A stretch of 64,000 nt of DNA from Prevotella sp. E9-3 (GCF_022024015.1 NZ_CP091786.1:1488001-1552000), one strand, 5' to 3'. Positions 9,153 to 18,238 are shown, numbered from the stretch's first letter. A program made the numbers and translations. The notes: a model not told the origin generated them from the letters alone.

Positions 9153-9997
9153 TCGTAAAAAACTTTTATTCTTTCTATGTTCTTTTCAGCTTCTGCACGC
9201 CCCATATCGTAAACAGCCTTCATTTGCTGAGGGTCGTGAGATACATGGCCGATAGGTATTTTCTCTGAAGGTCTGATTACCAGACAACGTTGTTCTTTTT
9301 CTGCCTGTCTGACATATTCCAATTGACGATTGTACATTGTATGCCGAATGTCAAGTGCTTTAATCATATTGGGATATTTCCTTAAAGCAATCCGCATAAG
9401 TGGCATCAAACGATTGTGCTCTTTTTGGTAGCCATCTGGTTGCGTGAGTACTACAACGTTATGTCGATATCCCAATTGTTCGAAATGTTCTAAAGGAATA
9501 GAGTCGGCTACACCACCATCAAGTAGTTTGAAATTGTCTATTTCAACAACTCTTGAAGCAAGTGGCATGGATGCTGAAGCACGAATCCAATCGTATGTAG
9601 TTGAATTTGAATGTTCTAATCGTTTATAGACTGCACGTCCAGTAGTGACATCTGTACATACTACAATAAACTCCATAGGATTCTGTTCAAAAGCTTCGTC
9701 ATCAAATCGGTCGTAGGTCGTTGGAACAATGTGATAGGCAAACTCAGCATTGAAATAATCTCCTGTGAGTAGCAAGGACTGAATGCCACTGTAGCGTTTG
9801 TCGTTAGCAAAACGCATGTTGTATCGGATAGCTCTTCCTGGTTGACGGGATTTATAGTTACACCCGAAGGCTGCACCTGCTGATACTCCAATAAGTGAAT
9901 CCGGCCAGATGTCGTGTTCCATCATTACGTCACATACACCTGCCGAAAACAGCCCTCGCATGGCTCCACCTTCAAGTACTAATCCTCGTTTCATCAT
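9143..9997 (-). CDS. Patatin-like phospholipase (YjjU type)
   Basis: A 284-residue patatin-domain serine hydrolase. The oxyanion motif GGAMRG (residues about 10-15), the nucleophile elbow GVSAGA (Ser near 41) and the catalytic Asp in [12 protein letters not shown] are all present, giving an intact Ser-Asp dyad. No signal peptide, so probably cytosolic or inner-membrane peripheral. Substrate is unknown, with phospholipid or acyl-ester hydrolysis expected. Two adjacent Met codons make 9997 or 9994 the start. The 3' end overlaps trmD by 10 bp. Confidence 0.88.
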   Translation of the reverse strand: MMKRGLVLEGGAMRGLFSAGVCDVMMEHDIWPDSLIGVSAGAAFGCNYKSRQPGRAIRYNMRFANDKRYSGIQSLLLTGDYFNAEFAYHIVPTTYDRFDDEAFEQNPMEFIVVCTDVTTGRAVYKRLEHSNSTTYDWIRASASMPLASRVVEIDNFKLLDGGVADSIPLEHFEQLGYRHNVVVLTQPDGYQKEHNRLMPLMRIALRKYPNMIKALDIRHTMYNRQLEYVRQAEKEQRCLVIRPSEKIPIGHVSHDPQQMKAVYDMGRAEAEKNIERIKVFYECE

Positions 9998-10119
9998 TTG
10001 TCTTATTACTTTATGCTAAAAAGCATTTCGTCTGTTTTCTTTTGAATTAAATCATGCGTTTCTTATTTCGAAAACTAAACACTTTCTATTTATTTTATCA
10101 GCATTCAGTAAAAACAAAG

Positions 10120-10149
10120 AATCGGAAACCTTTTAATTGGCTTCCGATT
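10120..10149 (-). terminator. Terminator after tRNA-Cys
   Basis: On the minus strand AATCGGAAGCC pairs with GGTTTCCGATT (11 bp, one G-U pair) around an 8-base loop and is followed by CTTTGTTTTT. It lies 8 bp past the 3' end of the tRNA gene. Confidence 0.8.
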
Positions 10150-10157
10150 TTCTTTGA

Positions 10158-10228
10158 GGTGCCTGGCGGATTCGAACCGCCGTAGACGGTTTTGCAGACC
10201 GTTGACTAAGCCACTCATCCAAGGCACC
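10158..10228 (-). tRNA. tRNA-Cys (GCA)
   Basis: A 71-base cloverleaf on the minus strand: acceptor GGTGCCT/AGGCACC, anticodon stem ACGGT/ACCGT enclosing loop CTGCAAA with anticodon GCA, and T-arm GGCGGTTCGAATCCGCC. CCA is not encoded. A stable-RNA promoter lies upstream and a terminator directly downstream. Confidence 0.93.
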
Positions 10229-10424
10229 AGTCTTGCTTTCTTTTTTGCGGATGCAAAGGTAATATGTTTTTTTTGTTCTGCCAAATTTTTTGATTACTTT
10301 TTTTGAGTTCACATCCTTTGCAATTGGCGCAAGGACTATTCTTTTGGCGAATTGTACCAGCAATTAATCGTGTAGCGTAAATGATACAGCCAATTATTAT
10401 CAATGATACGATGATGTACTGCAT
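10215..10424 (-). CDS. Small Cys-rich membrane protein (FeoB-associated-like)
   Basis: A 69-residue protein: one membrane helix (residues 2-24, YIIVSLIIIGCIIYATRL), then PCANCKGCELKK, then a basic tail. The helix plus CxxCxGCxLK layout matches the small proteins annotated as FeoB-associated Cys-rich membrane proteins in Bacteroidota, but no feoB is nearby. The frame as read runs through the tRNA-Cys promoter and ends 14 bases inside the tRNA gene, so the last 20 or so residues may be fortuitous. The conserved core is convincing; the C-terminus is not. Confidence 0.6.
   Translation of the reverse strand: MQYIIVSLIIIGCIIYATRLIAGTIRQKNSPCANCKGCELKKSNQKIWQNKKNILPLHPQKRKQDWCLG
10254..10285 (-). 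promoter_or_regulatory. tRNA-Cys promoter
   Basis: Minus strand: TTTG at 10285-10282, a 20-bp spacer, TACCTTTG at 10261-10254. The -7 element and the next 12 bases, TACCTTTGCATCCGCAAAAA, are identical to those in front of tRNA-Pro at 12881-12900. Confidence 0.75.
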
Positions 10425-10469
10425 TATTTTCTTCTTATGGGAGAATAGGGAAAAATGGCATAACTGGTT

Positions 10470-11510
10470 CTATAGTCGGGAAAGTCGGCGAAGCATCAGT
10501 TTGTTTAGAACCTGTATGCGGTGACCACTGCGAACAATGTCTTCGCGTACATTGTTTATATTATTAAAGAGATCGCTAAAAGCGTTTAGCATGGGGTTGG
10601 GCTGAGCAGTATCTTCAATTGCATTGGGGTTAACAACAACACGGAGCCCCTTTGGTTGCATTTTTACTTCAACGTCTGCATCGGTCATGATTGGGTCACC
10701 ATCGTAATGGATGGCTCCAGGGGTGGCACGGTGAATATTAATACGACTTGCCTTAAAGGTTTTGATTCGTGAATTACTGCTCAATGTTTTGGCAAATAGA
10801 TCCATTGCAATCTTTGGTGCATCAATCACATCAAAAGGCTCCATGATGATAACATCCATCATACCATCTTGCATTGATGCGCCCGGTGCAATGTAGGCAT
10901 TGTTGCCATATTGAGCAGCGTTGGCACATGCAATGAGAAATGCTTTGTAGTGATGAGTACCTGTTTCGTCATCGACAATATAGGTCTCTGGTTTGTATTT
11001 AAGGCCTTCTTTCAGTACATTCTCTACGTAAGTGATAGGGCCACGCTTTCCTGCTTCAGCAAACTTTAATGAGATGAAAGCGTCAAATCCCATTCCACAG
11101 GTGCAGAAAAAAGGAAGATTATTGATGATTCCATAATCAAAAGACTCTATCTGAGCCTTATTGATGATGTCGATAGATTTCTTGATGTCCATGGGCAGGC
11201 AAAGGTGGCGGGCCAATCCATTACCACTACCGCAAGGAATAATAGCAAGTGCTGTATTGGTGTGGACAAGTGAACGAGCCACTTCGTTGACAGTGCCATC
11301 GCCACCAACGGCAACGCAAATGTCAGTGCCATTCTCTACGCATTGCTTAGTAATCTGTGATGCATGGCCTGCATACTCTGTGAATACTACTTGGGCGTCG
11401 AATTGTGAGTGGTCTAACTTCTGCTTAATAAGTTGGGGTATATTATCTTTGTTGTGAGTCCCTGATATAGGATTCACAATAAATGTGATGCGTTTTTTTC
11501 TTTCTTCCAT
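10470..11510 (-). CDS. Diacylglycerol-kinase-family lipid kinase
   Basis: A 346-residue DAGK-catalytic-domain protein (YegS/DgkB/sphingosine-kinase superfamily). The nucleotide-binding motifs are IVNPISGTHNK, VAVGGDGTVNEVA and IPCGSGNGLARHL, followed by the lid and beta-sandwich domain (GAIHYDGDPI). It phosphorylates a lipid hydroxyl; diacylglycerol, sphingoid bases and ceramide are all possible. Start chosen at MEERKKR (11510), with TATATTTG at 11516-11523 just upstream, which would give an almost leaderless mRNA. It is divergent from serine palmitoyltransferase, which makes a sphingolipid substrate attractive, but this is inference. Confidence 0.9.
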   Translation of the reverse strand: MEERKKRITFIVNPISGTHNKDNIPQLIKQKLDHSQFDAQVVFTEYAGHASQITKQCVENGTDICVAVGGDGTVNEVARSLVHTNTALAIIPCGSGNGLARHLCLPMDIKKSIDIINKAQIESFDYGIINNLPFFCTCGMGFDAFISLKFAEAGKRGPITYVENVLKEGLKYKPETYIVDDETGTHHYKAFLIACANAAQYGNNAYIAPGASMQDGMMDVIIMEPFDVIDAPKIAMDLFAKTLSSNSRIKTFKASRINIHRATPGAIHYDGDPIMTDADVEVKMQPKGLRVVVNPNAIEDTAQPNPMLNAFSDLFNNINNVREDIVRSGHRIQVLNKLMLRRLSRL

Positions 11511-11617
11511 AGATGCAAATATACAAAAATGTAATGAGAAAGTAATGAAAAGCAATAGATTTTTTACTTAAACTGACAAATATTGAGAAAAAAATGCACT
11601 GTTTGAATATTTTTGTG

Positions 11618-11625
11618 TAACTTTG
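11618..11625 (+). promoter_or_regulatory. -7 element of the serine palmitoyltransferase promoter
   Basis: TAACTTTG, 32 bp upstream of the ATG at 11658. No well-spaced TTTG was found. Transcription would begin near 11632, downstream of the more upstream ATG at 11613, and so supports the start used. Confidence 0.5.
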
Positions 11626-11657
11626 CACCCTGTTTAAAAGATTTACCAAAGAAAATA

Positions 11658-12845
11658 ATGGGACAGTTACAAGAAAGATACAAGTCGTACCGAATTCCTC
11701 AGGAATTTATGGCCAAGGGCGTTTACCCTTATTTCCGTGCTATTACTGGTAAGCAGGGTACTGAAGTTGAAATGGGAGGCCACAAGGTGTTGATGTTCGG
11801 TTCGAATGCTTATACCGGTTTGACTGGCGATCAGCGCATTATTGATAAGGCTAAGGAAGCCCTCGATAAGTACGGAACTGGTTGTGCTGGAAGCCGTTTC
11901 TTGAATGGAACGCTCGACCTGCATGTTCAGTTGGAAAAAGAAATTTCAAAGTTCATCGGCAAGGATGACTGTCTTTGTCTCTCTACAGGCTTTAGCGTTA
12001 ACCAAGGCGTGATACCTGCATTGTTGAGCAAGGATGATTATGTGATTTGCGATGATCGTGACCATGCATCAATCGTTGACGGTCGCCGATTGGCTTTTGC
12101 TAAGCAATTGCACTACAAACACAACGACATGGAGGATTTGGAGCGAGTGTTACAGCGCCTGCCTCATGATGCTATCAAATTGATAGTTGTTGATGGCGTT
12201 TTCTCTATGGAAGGCGATTTAGCCAAGCTTCCCGAAATTATTGAATTAAAGCATAAGTATAATTGTTCAGTAATGGTTGATGAGGCTCATGGTATTGGCG
12301 TATTCGGAAAACAAGGCCGTGGAGTATGTGACCATTTCGGACTGACAGACGAAGTTGACCTTATCATGGGCACTTTCTCTAAGTCATTGGCAAGTATCGG
12401 TGGATTTATTGCTGCTGATTTTGATACAATCAATTTCCTTCGCCATAGTTGTCGTACTTATATTTTCTCAGCTTCAAACACACCAGCAGCTACTGCAGCA
12501 GCACTTGAGGCTCTGCATATCATTCAGCAGGAACCTGAGCGCATAGAGAAGTTGTGGAATGTTACACGTTATGCTTTAAAACGTTTCCGTGAAGAAGGTT
12601 TTGAGATTGGTGATACGGAAAGTCCAATTATTCCTCTTTATGTTCGCGATACTGAAAAAACGTTCTTGATTACTGCACTGGCTTTCAATGCCGGAGTATT
12701 TATTAATCCAGTAATTCCTCCTGCATGTGCTCCTCAGGATACATTGGTACGCTATGCTTTAATGGCAACGCATACCGAGGAACAGGTGGAACGTTCAGTA
12801 ATAGCATTGAAAAAAATCTTTGTTGAACAAGGAATTATTAAATAA
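11658..12845 (+). CDS. spt: Serine palmitoyltransferase (alpha-oxoamine synthase family)
   Basis: A 395-residue PLP enzyme that condenses L-serine with an acyl-CoA to give 3-ketosphinganine, the first step of sphingolipid synthesis. The family motifs are FGSNAYTGLTGD, GTGCAGSRFLNGTLDLH, DEAHGIGVFG and GTFSKSLASIGGF with the PLP lysine. KBL and BioF share this fold, but MGQLQERYKSYRIPQEFMAKGVYPYF-type N-termini with GVYPYFR are typical of the Bacteroides SPT, so I favour that. Cytosolic. Divergent from the lipid kinase gene; no other sphingolipid genes are visible in the window. Confidence 0.88.
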   Translation: MGQLQERYKSYRIPQEFMAKGVYPYFRAITGKQGTEVEMGGHKVLMFGSNAYTGLTGDQRIIDKAKEALDKYGTGCAGSRFLNGTLDLHVQLEKEISKFIGKDDCLCLSTGFSVNQGVIPALLSKDDYVICDDRDHASIVDGRRLAFAKQLHYKHNDMEDLERVLQRLPHDAIKLIVVDGVFSMEGDLAKLPEIIELKHKYNCSVMVDEAHGIGVFGKQGRGVCDHFGLTDEVDLIMGTFSKSLASIGGFIAADFDTINFLRHSCRTYIFSASNTPAATAAALEALHIIQQEPERIEKLWNVTRYALKRFREEGFEIGDTESPIIPLYVRDTEKTFLITALAFNAGVFINPVIPPACAPQDTLVRYALMATHTEEQVERSVIALKKIFVEQGIIK

Positions 12846-12856
12846 TTAGCAAAAAA

Positions 12857-12888
12857 TTTGTGTGGATGCAAAAAAAGTAGTACCTTTG
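12857..12888 (+). promoter_or_regulatory. tRNA-Pro promoter
   Basis: TTTG at 12857-12860, 20-bp spacer, TACCTTTG at 12881-12888. The 12-base leader CATCCGCAAAAA follows, then the tRNA begins. It shares its last 20 bases exactly with the tRNA-Cys promoter. Confidence 0.8.
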
Positions 12889-12900
12889 CATCCGCAAAAA

Positions 12901-12973
12901 CGAGGTGTAGCGCAGTTGGTAGCGTTCCTGGTTTGGGACCAGGCTGTCGCAGGTTCGAGTCCTGTCACCTCGA
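12901..12973 (+). tRNA. tRNA-Pro (TGG)
   Basis: Acceptor CGAGGTG/CACCTCG, D-arm GCGCAGTTGGTAGCGT, anticodon stem CCTGG/CCAGG with loop TTTGGGA (anticodon TGG), and T-arm GCAGGTTCGAGTCCTGT. Discriminator A, no encoded CCA. Confidence 0.95.
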
Positions 12974-13001
12974 CTCAATCGAAAGAGTGATTGATTATGA
13001 C

Positions 13002-13039
13002 AATGAGAGTATGCTTTTCTAGCATACTCTCATTTTTAT
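13002..13039 (+). terminator. Terminator after tRNA-Pro
   Basis: A perfect 14-bp stem AATGAGAGTATGCT/AGCATACTCTCATT around a 5-base loop, followed by TTTATT. Confidence 0.85.
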
Positions 13040-13049
13040 TACTTAAATA

Positions 13050-13081
13050 TTTGGAAATTATAGTTTTTTTAACTATCTTTG
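13050..13081 (+). promoter_or_regulatory. Promoter of the AraC-type membrane regulator
   Basis: TTTG 13050-13053, 20-bp spacer, TATCTTTG 13074-13081, 23 bp before the ATG at 13105. Confidence 0.7.
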
Positions 13082-13104
13082 CACCAACTATTTAGAAATT
13101 AACT

Positions 13105-15558
13105 ATGAACAGACTTATACATCTATTATTTTTCCTTTTGGTTATAATGAGTAGCTTTAAGGTACAGGCTCGTTCCAGTATGGAGCAGGAACGTGTGTTT
13201 ATGAATCTTAATGCTTCAAATGGACTAGCTGATAATAGTGTTCAAATTATAAAATGCACTCGAACAGGTCGCATGATTATTTCAACTCTTGGAAATTTAA
13301 ATTTCTATGACGGGGTTACTTTTGCGCATATTGACATTAAGCAAGATTACCAATTACCACTTAAAGCTTATACAGGAAACTATCGTCTTTATTTTGATAA
13401 TAACCACCATATATGGTTGAAAAACACTCATTCTGTGAGTTGTGTTGACCTTTTTATGGAACATTTTATTCCCAATCCAGAAAAGGTGGTAAAAGAATTA
13501 GGATGTAATGACCCTATCAATGATCTCTTTGTCGATTCAAATGGAGATGTGTGGATGCTGACAGATTTGGGACTTTTCGATGCTAAGTTTCATAAAACCT
13601 TACATGTTCTTCAGAATCGTATTCTTCATGATCTTGATGTCCGGGATGACAATGTCTTGTTATTTTACGATAATGGTGATGTGGTATGCCTTGATCGTGA
13701 GTCAGGAAAAATTCTTTACCAAAAATCACCTTATGATGAAGATAAAGCAGAGAAGTATTCGAAGTCTTGCTTTGTCATGGGAGACGATAGTGTCTTTTAT
13801 GTTATAAGAAACGGTGAGAAAGAAGCTGTTCTTCTTAGCTTTAATTCCAAGACTCAAGAGTGGGCCACAATTGTTGAAATTCCATATCACATTAATAATA
13901 TGGATATTTTGAATGATGAACTATATCTTGCTACAGAATATGGTTATTGTAGTTATAACCTTGAAACATCACAATTAACAAAGTATGAACAGTTAACGAT
14001 GTTGGATGGTCGCATCCTTCAGACAGATTGTAATGCGATTTGTTTTGATAAACAAGGTGGAATGTGGATAGGTACCGAGGATCGTGGTATTCTATATGCT
14101 CGCCCTAGGCTTTCTCCCTTTCATACTTATAAAAATGATCATCCCCAAGCTCGCAAGTATCTGGCCATGATGAGTCACTTGAAACAGAATATCACAGAGT
14201 TTCAGGGACGTATGGCAAATTGTCGCTTTACGGATAGTAGAAATTGGACTTGGTATGGTACAACGACAGGTGTCTATGTCTATAGAACTCCCGATGATCC
14301 CCACCCAATGTTTTTTGATAAGTCGAAGGGATTGTTGAACAATGTGGTACATTCTGTTGTTGAGGATAAGGATCATAATATATGGCTAAGTACATCTTTT
14401 GGTATTAGTTGTATTATGATTAATGATAGTGAACCGGTTTTTGTAAATAGTTTCCTTGATTACGACAATGTGCCAAGTGAGTCGTTCCGTAATTGTAAGT
14501 CTATGTGTTTGGATAATGGAATGATTATCATGGAAAGTGTTGACCATGTAGTAGCTTTTGATCCGGAGCGTTTCACTACTGTCAATAAGCGGGAAACACT
14601 TACTCTTAATCCAAAGTTGACCAAGCTAATGGTAAATGGTAACTTTGTTAAGGCAGGTGAGGAAGTTGGTGGGCATATAATTATTGATCGAGCTATCACA
14701 CGAGCTCGCGATATTTGGTTGAAGTCAGATCAGAATACTATTACAATGACCTTTTCAGGATTGAACTATTTCCGTCCTATGCAAACGTGTTATCGTGTGC
14801 GAGTAAAAAATATAGATAGTAATTGGCGCGTTTATTCATATTTTAGCAACACAGGTCATGTGGATTCTAGAGGACAACTACACCTGCCTCTTGTTGGTTT
14901 AAAACCTGGTACATATGACGTTGAGATTCAGACGTCGCTATATCCTGATTTATGGAATGACGATAAGCCATATACCTGGACGGTACATGTTGACCAGCCT
15001 TGGTGGCAGGCTACAATAGCGTATGTACTGTTGTCTGTGGTGATATTTGTGTTTATCGGTATTAATCTGTATGTCTATAGCCGAAACACCCGTATTCGTG
15101 CTAAGTTGAATGCTGGAGAAAGCTCAATTATAAAGAGGATAGAAGCCTTTTTAGAGCGTTGTAATATATATGATAATGAACAGCTTGCTCCTCTTGATGA
15201 AGAGTTGTTGGGACGTAAGTTTGAGATAGCGCCTTCTTCAGAGTTTATCGATATTATGGTGAAGTTAATGCCATATTTGAAATCACATTCCAATAAGTTG
15301 AGTATGCGGCGTCTGAGTGAGATAAGTGGAATTGATATAGTACAATTGCATAATATTTTTATGGCGAATCTTTATAAGAGTCCACGTAATCTAATTATGC
15401 TTCTACGTTTGCGTAAAGCTGCTGGCTTGCTAAAGACAACTAAGATGACAGTTGAGGAAATTTCTGTGGCCTGTCAATTCCATACTCCCAACTATTTCCT
15501 TGGAAATTTCTTCCATCTTTACAAAGTAACGCCTAACGAGTATAGGAAATCTGCATAG
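13105..15558 (+). CDS. Membrane-tethered AraC-type regulator with sensor propeller
   Basis: An 817-residue protein. A signal peptide (residues 1-22) is followed by a two-component-regulator-type beta-propeller (about 25-510; repeated motifs such as DVWMLTDLGLF, GMWIGTEDRGI, NIWLSTSFGI), a Y_Y_Y domain (about 545-630), one membrane helix (about 636-657, IAYVLLSVVIFVFIGINLYV), a short linker and a C-terminal AraC helix-turn-helix (about 727-817, ISVACQFHTPNYF). This is the periplasmic sensor of Bacteroidota hybrid systems, but the histidine kinase, ATPase and receiver domains are missing. The DNA-binding domain is therefore wired straight to the membrane. Its targets are not evident from the neighbours. 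Confidence 0.88.
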   Translation: MNRLIHLLFFLLVIMSSFKVQARSSMEQERVFMNLNASNGLADNSVQIIKCTRTGRMIISTLGNLNFYDGVTFAHIDIKQDYQLPLKAYTGNYRLYFDNNHHIWLKNTHSVSCVDLFMEHFIPNPEKVVKELGCNDPINDLFVDSNGDVWMLTDLGLFDAKFHKTLHVLQNRILHDLDVRDDNVLLFYDNGDVVCLDRESGKILYQKSPYDEDKAEKYSKSCFVMGDDSVFYVIRNGEKEAVLLSFNSKTQEWATIVEIPYHINNMDILNDELYLATEYGYCSYNLETSQLTKYEQLTMLDGRILQTDCNAICFDKQGGMWIGTEDRGILYARPRLSPFHTYKNDHPQARKYLAMMSHLKQNITEFQGRMANCRFTDSRNWTWYGTTTGVYVYRTPDDPHPMFFDKSKGLLNNVVHSVVEDKDHNIWLSTSFGISCIMINDSEPVFVNSFLDYDNVPSESFRNCKSMCLDNGMIIMESVDHVVAFDPERFTTVNKRETLTLNPKLTKLMVNGNFVKAGEEVGGHIIIDRAITRARDIWLKSDQNTITMTFSGLNYFRPMQTCYRVRVKNIDSNWRVYSYFSNTGHVDSRGQLHLPLVGLKPGTYDVEIQTSLYPDLWNDDKPYTWTVHVDQPWWQATIAYVLLSVVIFVFIGINLYVYSRNTRIRAKLNAGESSIIKRIEAFLERCNIYDNEQLAPLDEELLGRKFEIAPSSEFIDIMVKLMPYLKSHSNKLSMRRLSEISGIDIVQLHNIFMANLYKSPRNLIMLLRLRKAAGLLKTTKMTVEEISVACQFHTPNYFLGNFFHLYKVTPNEYRKSA

Positions 15559-15559
15559 T

Positions 15560-16804
15560 TTATTTTATCTTGAATACGATGCTTTGATGACCGACAAGTC
15601 GCCAAGTGCGTTCGCTTATACCTCGATAATATACAAGAGCAGAATATCTGTTTTCGGTTTGAAAGAAATTGCCTTCTTCTGGTAAGTGATGAGCTGTACT
15701 ATCTGCATCGAGCATAAGTAGTTGGTAGTTATAGTAACCCATTTTCTGGAGAATGGTAGCATTGTACGATTTATCTTTATCGTTGTATTCCATATAATAG
15801 GTTTCTGGCGCCTCTGTTGCCCATTGTCCGTCAATGATAATTCGTGAATATTCGTAGAAGGGGGCAGGGCATAGACGATAGTGAACATATACATAGTCGC
15901 TCAACCTGTCGTTCTCATAATTATCGCTATTGCGAATGTAGAATGCTCCATCTGCATCTTCTGTATAGAGGTAGTTGCGTTGAGGTTCACACACGAATGG
16001 ATAAACATGATACTTCCGTTCCTCTTCATTCCATTCTACGTGGTCGAGTCCAAGTGTGATATGTGTCGGGTCCAATACTTCGAACTTATGATATTCGTTG
16101 CCAGCATCAAAAATAAGTGAACGATTGTGTTCCCAGCGAAGACTTGTTGGGGTAACATAGTTTGGACGTGGATTTTCTTTCATATTGTCTTCTCGTCCAT
16201 TCTGAAACACAAATATCTGAAGCTGTTCACTTGGATTGGTGACTTTTAAAGAATTATAGTTTACGCTAAGATTCACCTGCTGGTATTTTTCATTAAAGTC
16301 GAGGTCTGTATTCGTGGTTACTGACAGTCCTACATCCATACGTTTTTCAACAACTCTGAATTCTGCCACTAAGACCTCTTCGTTGTTTTCGTCTTCATCC
16401 AATATATGGATACGGTAATTGCCACTCATTTTCAAGCGGCATTGCTCGTTAGGAATCTGAAGTTGATAGTGGGTGTAAAGAACTGTAGTATTTAGTGAAT
16501 TCTCATATTCTTCAATTACCTGGTCGTTGAACCCCTCCAGCCAGTCACTCTCGAATAATTGATCTGACGTTGTCCAGTCTGCCTCGCATCGTTCAATATG
16601 AGCTACAAACCGATGGTAATTGTGTGACATTTCGTCAAACCCAATATTCAGTATGTCGTTTGAGTTTAGCTTCATGACGGGCATGTCGAGCCAGTTGTTG
16701 TTTACTACAACTTGCAGAGACTTGACATTGGACACCTTCACCTGATGTTTGGCAGAAGAAAGCATTGGTATGATTAGTAGAAGAAAAAGGAGGATTCGTT
16801 TCAT
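15560..16804 (-). CDS. DUF5103 secreted protein
   Basis: About 414 residues with a signal peptide (MKRILLFLLLIIPMLSSA). The rest is beta-rich and matches my recollection of the DUF5103 family (Bacteroidota-only; motifs such as FDEMSHNYHRFVAHIERCEADW and YYNYQLLMLD). Probably periplasmic or outer-membrane associated; function unknown. The start could be 16810 (MPMKR) or 16804. It ends one base from the stop of the convergent regulator gene with no terminator between them. It is last in a minus-strand run with tilS, the RlmI-like gene and the exonuclease gene. Confidence 0.8.
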   Translation of the reverse strand: MKRILLFLLLIIPMLSSAKHQVKVSNVKSLQVVVNNNWLDMPVMKLNSNDILNIGFDEMSHNYHRFVAHIERCEADWTTSDQLFESDWLEGFNDQVIEEYENSLNTTVLYTHYQLQIPNEQCRLKMSGNYRIHILDEDENNEEVLVAEFRVVEKRMDVGLSVTTNTDLDFNEKYQQVNLSVNYNSLKVTNPSEQLQIFVFQNGREDNMKENPRPNYVTPTSLRWEHNRSLIFDAGNEYHKFEVLDPTHITLGLDHVEWNEEERKYHVYPFVCEPQRNYLYTEDADGAFYIRNSDNYENDRLSDYVYVHYRLCPAPFYEYSRIIIDGQWATEAPETYYMEYNDKDKSYNATILQKMGYYNYQLLMLDADSTAHHLPEEGNFFQTENRYSALVYYRGISERTWRLVGHQSIVFKIK

Positions 16805-16852
16805 GGGCATTAAGAGTAAACGTTGATACTTCAGTTTTTTTTCTTATTCAAT

Positions 16853-18238
16853 TTATGAATGAACGATTGAGATTTTCAGCATACGTTCTGTGAACTCAGT
16901 TATGCAGCATTGGGCTGATGGGCGTTTGTTAACAACCCAGACTATAGTTCCATTGGCATCGCAAACCACTAATTGTTCTCGTTTTTCTATGACAGGCACT
17001 TTCAAATCGGTAAGAAAGTCGCTCAGTAACTTATTTCCTTTCATGCCAAAAGGAACAAAACGATCACCTTCCTGAATAGGACGGATGGTGAGAGGAAATA
17101 CAACTTTTTGGGCATCGAGGCAGGCAACATTCGGTGAAGGGTCAACAACTATGTCCTCTTCAATATTGAAACGGAAACGCATGTTTTCTGTATATACGTA
17201 TGTGCCAGTTTCCGGAATTCGCATTGTTGGCAGTTCAGCTGAAATAGGACTTAGCAATAGCCTGTTCCGGTCAATAGAAAGCTCATGAGTAGATGATTTC
17301 CACAATCGGCCAGAAGGTGAGTCAAGATGTTCGGCTATCTGTCGGATTGTTGCTGAGCTGAATCCATAGGGCGTAAGCCACTCGAACAGCATGCAGAGAG
17401 GTGAAGGTGAAAGTTTCAGTCTCTCAATATCAATATGCAGACGATTCTGACTGTTACTATTATTACTATCTGAATGATCGTTGTCTATCAGTTGAGTAAG
17501 TGCTTCTTTGGTATAGGCTTTATAGATCTTCTCCGCCTCGTTCATTTGTTCTATGGTGCGCTGCAGATTATCCATCACAGCCGGATTAATCTGTTGCAAA
17601 AGCGGAATTACATCCAACCGAATCTTATTGCGAAGAACATCGTCCACCATATTGCTGCTGTCGGTAACGAAATCCTGCTGAATGCTCTTCAGCCATTCCA
17701 AAATGTCTGCTCTACTCACACAGAGCATTGGTCGGATCACAGTACATGCGTCAGTATTATCTTCGCCAGATTCAATACTGTCTCTTCTTGGCTGTATCCC
17801 TGTAAGTCCATGAATTCCTGTTCCGCGTAATAGGTTGATGAGTAGTGTCTCAACATTATCATCGCGATGATGGGCCACACATACGGCTTCGGCATTCATA
17901 TCTTTCCTTAATTGCTCAAAATACCGATAGCGTAATTGACGTGCTGCCATCTCAATGCTAACCTTGTGAAGTTGCGCATAGGTTGTAGTGTCAAAATGGG
18001 CACGATGTAATGGAACAGATAATTGTTCGCAAAGGTTAACAACGAATGCTTCGTCACGATCAGATTCTGCACCTCTAAGATTGAAATTGCAGTGAGCAGC
18101 CTCTACGCGATAGCCCAATAAGAGTAGTACACGTAGCAATGCTACGCTATCAGCGCCTCCACTCAAGGCCACTATATATAAGTGGCTCTTATCAAGCAAA
18201 TGGCGCTTTTCAATATAATTCTTTACTTTATTCCACAT
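16853..18238 (-). CDS. tilS: tRNA(Ile)-lysidine synthetase
   Basis: A 461-residue N-type ATP pyrophosphatase that converts C34 to lysidine in the CAU tRNA-Ile, changing it from Met to Ile identity; essential, cytosolic. The PP-loop motif is ALSGGADSVALL (residues about 24-35), with VCVAHHRDDNVETLLINLLRGTG downstream. A TilS C-terminal domain follows (about 370-460, RFVPFGMKGNKLLSDFLTDLKVP). The start overlaps the 3' end of the RlmI-like gene by 11 bp. Confidence 0.95.
   Translation of the reverse strand: MWNKVKNYIEKRHLLDKSHLYIVALSGGADSVALLRVLLLLGYRVEAAHCNFNLRGAESDRDEAFVVNLCEQLSVPLHRAHFDTTTYAQLHKVSIEMAARQLRYRYFEQLRKDMNAEAVCVAHHRDDNVETLLINLLRGTGIHGLTGIQPRRDSIESGEDNTDACTVIRPMLCVSRADILEWLKSIQQDFVTDSSNMVDDVLRNKIRLDVIPLLQQINPAVMDNLQRTIEQMNEAEKIYKAYTKEALTQLIDNDHSDSNNSNSQNRLHIDIERLKLSPSPLCMLFEWLTPYGFSSATIRQIAEHLDSPSGRLWKSSTHELSIDRNRLLLSPISAELPTMRIPETGTYVYTENMRFRFNIEEDIVVDPSPNVACLDAQKVVFPLTIRPIQEGDRFVPFGMKGNKLLSDFLTDLKVPVIEKREQLVVCDANGTIVWVVNKRPSAQCCITEFTERMLKISIVHS

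Noticed and set aside
13105..15558. Full hybrid two-component system
   Set aside because: No histidine phosphoacceptor, HATPase or receiver motif lies between the membrane helix and the AraC domain.
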